Notes under the pieces: generated by a model | Told to the model about the DNA's origin: nothing | The model's database searches: none | What the model saw: the letters and a program-made list of their open reading frames with translations, nothing else | NCBI GenBank assembly: GCA_038213005.1 | Contig: JBBQTU010000037.1 | Coordinates: 1 to 23,231, forward strand | Reading direction: 5' to 3' | DNA: 23,231 nt | From: JBBQTU01 sp038213005 | GTDB lineage: Bacteria > Planctomycetota > Phycisphaerae > Tepidisphaerales > Tepidisphaeraceae | Translations under genes and position numbers: made by a program | In this document: in pieces, positions 22,749-23,231 of the stretch | How positions within the stretch are numbered: the first letter of the stretch is position 1 | Layout: each line of letters starts with the position of its first letter

Positions 22749-22969
22749 GGCTTGCTCCCAAACCAGAACCCGTCACCGAGTTCCTCGTCGAGATCGGGAG
22801 CAATGTAGATGACGCTGCCGCGTTGCAGGCCCAAGACCCGCTTGCCGGCGGGCATGCCACCTTCCCGCTCAACCGTCAGCCGCACCGGGGTATGCTCAGG
22901 CAAATCCCCGATCGGCTCGGTCGGCCGAAACGCGCCATTGTCAAAGACCGCGGAAATCGTGCGTGTCAT
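22745..22969 (-). CDS. AF2212/DUF104-type antitoxin
   Basis: 74 residues. The N-terminal MTRTISAVFDNGAFRPTEPI followed by LPEHTPVRLTVE is typical of the small AF2212-like antitoxins (DUF104), which fold as a beta-barrel and pair with PIN-domain toxins. The C-terminal tail (GSVIYIAPDLDEELGDGFWF) is of the acidic type that wraps the toxin. Start ATG 22969 is chosen because the motif begins there and a TATAAT lies eight bases upstream; the longer frame has no ribosome site. It overlaps the toxin by GTGA. As the toxin is truncated, this antitoxin may be left without an active partner at this locus. Confidence 0.8.
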   Translation of the reverse strand: MTRTISAVFDNGAFRPTEPIGDLPEHTPVRLTVEREGGMPAGKRVLGLQRGSVIYIAPDLDEELGDGFWFGSKP

Positions 22970-22976
22970 GACCGCG

Positions 22977-22982
22977 ATTATA
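22977..22982 (-). promoter_or_regulatory. -10 box of a probable leaderless antitoxin transcript
   Basis: A perfect TATAAT on the minus strand (22982-22977) is separated from the ATG at 22969 by seven bases, and no Shine-Dalgarno sequence exists between. The -35 region has no good match. The spacing is the same as at the lipoprotein gene at 5128. Confidence 0.5.
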
Positions 22983-23074
22983 GCAGGAGGAAAGGCACGA
23001 GCCATCACGAGAGCAGGACGCTGTGCAAACGACACGGGAATACGATGGAAAGGGGAATCGCCAGAGGGGACAGA

Positions 23075-23231
23075 CTACTTGCTATGTGAACCCGCCAGGA
23101 CCACCCAGAACGTGCGGAACAGGATGTAGACGTCCATGGCCAGCGTGCGGTGGCGGACGTAGTAGACGTCCATCATCACACGCTGATGGAAACTGACGCT
23201 GCTGCGGCCGAAGGTCTGCCAGTAGCCCGTC
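23075..23231 (-). CDS. Polyprenyl-phosphate sugar-1-phosphate transferase, C-terminal end
   Basis: The minus strand is open from the right edge to the TAG at 23075, about 52 codons. The residues GYWQTFGRSSVSFHQRVMMD, then DVYYVRHRTLAMDVYILFRT, match the C-terminus of bacterial sugar transferases (WcaJ/PglC-type, initiating exopolysaccharide or O-antigen synthesis on undecaprenyl phosphate): the GxWQxxGRS motif and the DxxYxxxxSxxxDxxILxxT pattern. The family acts in the inner membrane. The N-terminal part lies outside the window. The next gene downstream on this strand is the antitoxin after a 105-bp spacer. Confidence 0.85.
   Translation of the reverse strand, partial: TGYWQTFGRSSVSFHQRVMMDVYYVRHRTLAMDVYILFRTFWVVLAGSHSK

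Overview
The window looks like a chromosomal segment of a GC-rich planctomycete, most probably of the Phycisphaerae type. The evidence is an exported protein with the planctomycete N-terminal motif LEQRQMLS (an LEPRxLLS variant), an ATP synthase b subunit with its own signal peptide, many lipoprotein-type exports, and word-like tandem repeats in the spacers. No tRNA, rRNA, CRISPR array, transposase or origin was seen. This taxonomic call is an inference from motifs only.

Layout. 1-127: start of a lipoprotein gene leaving the left edge. 225-1500: an exported LEPR-motif protein split by a frameshift. 1501-2470: almost 1 kb of non-coding DNA with a patchwork of period-7 repeats and one period-10/11 repeat. 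2471-4746: dihydrolipoyl dehydrogenase and a phytanoyl-CoA-dioxygenase-like protein, both on the minus strand. 5128-5601: a small lipoprotein, apparently read from a leaderless promoter. 5688-10680: an ATP synthase operon (atpZ-like, a small membrane protein, atpB, atpE, atpF, atpH, atpA). It stops after the alpha subunit at a bidirectional terminator, so gamma, beta and epsilon must be encoded elsewhere. Its spacers carry hairpins on both sides of atpE and a 28-nt AT-rich inverted repeat between atpH and atpA. 10929-13200: an HPF-like small protein, a small outer-membrane-like protein and an orphan histidine kinase, all minus. 13395-14822: a MATE transporter.

14890-21512 is the most interesting part: five plus-strand genes, each overlapping the next by a few bases. 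They encode a two-cluster ferredoxin-like protein, a radical SAM protein with a B12-binding-like N-terminus, a short squalene-hopene-cyclase-like class II terpene cyclase, a DUF116-polyprenyl synthetase fusion, and a second terpene-cyclase/prenyltransferase-type barrel protein. Together they suggest a pathway that builds an isoprenoid chain, cyclises it and modifies it by radical chemistry. The product is unknown, and no squalene synthase is present here. The upstream MATE transporter could belong to it but need not.

21502-23231, minus strand: a tRNA-dihydrouridine synthase translationally coupled to a VapC-like toxin gene that encodes only the first half of a PIN domain, its AF2212/DUF104-type antitoxin with a second leaderless-looking promoter, and the C-terminus of a polyprenyl-phosphate sugar transferase leaving the right edge.
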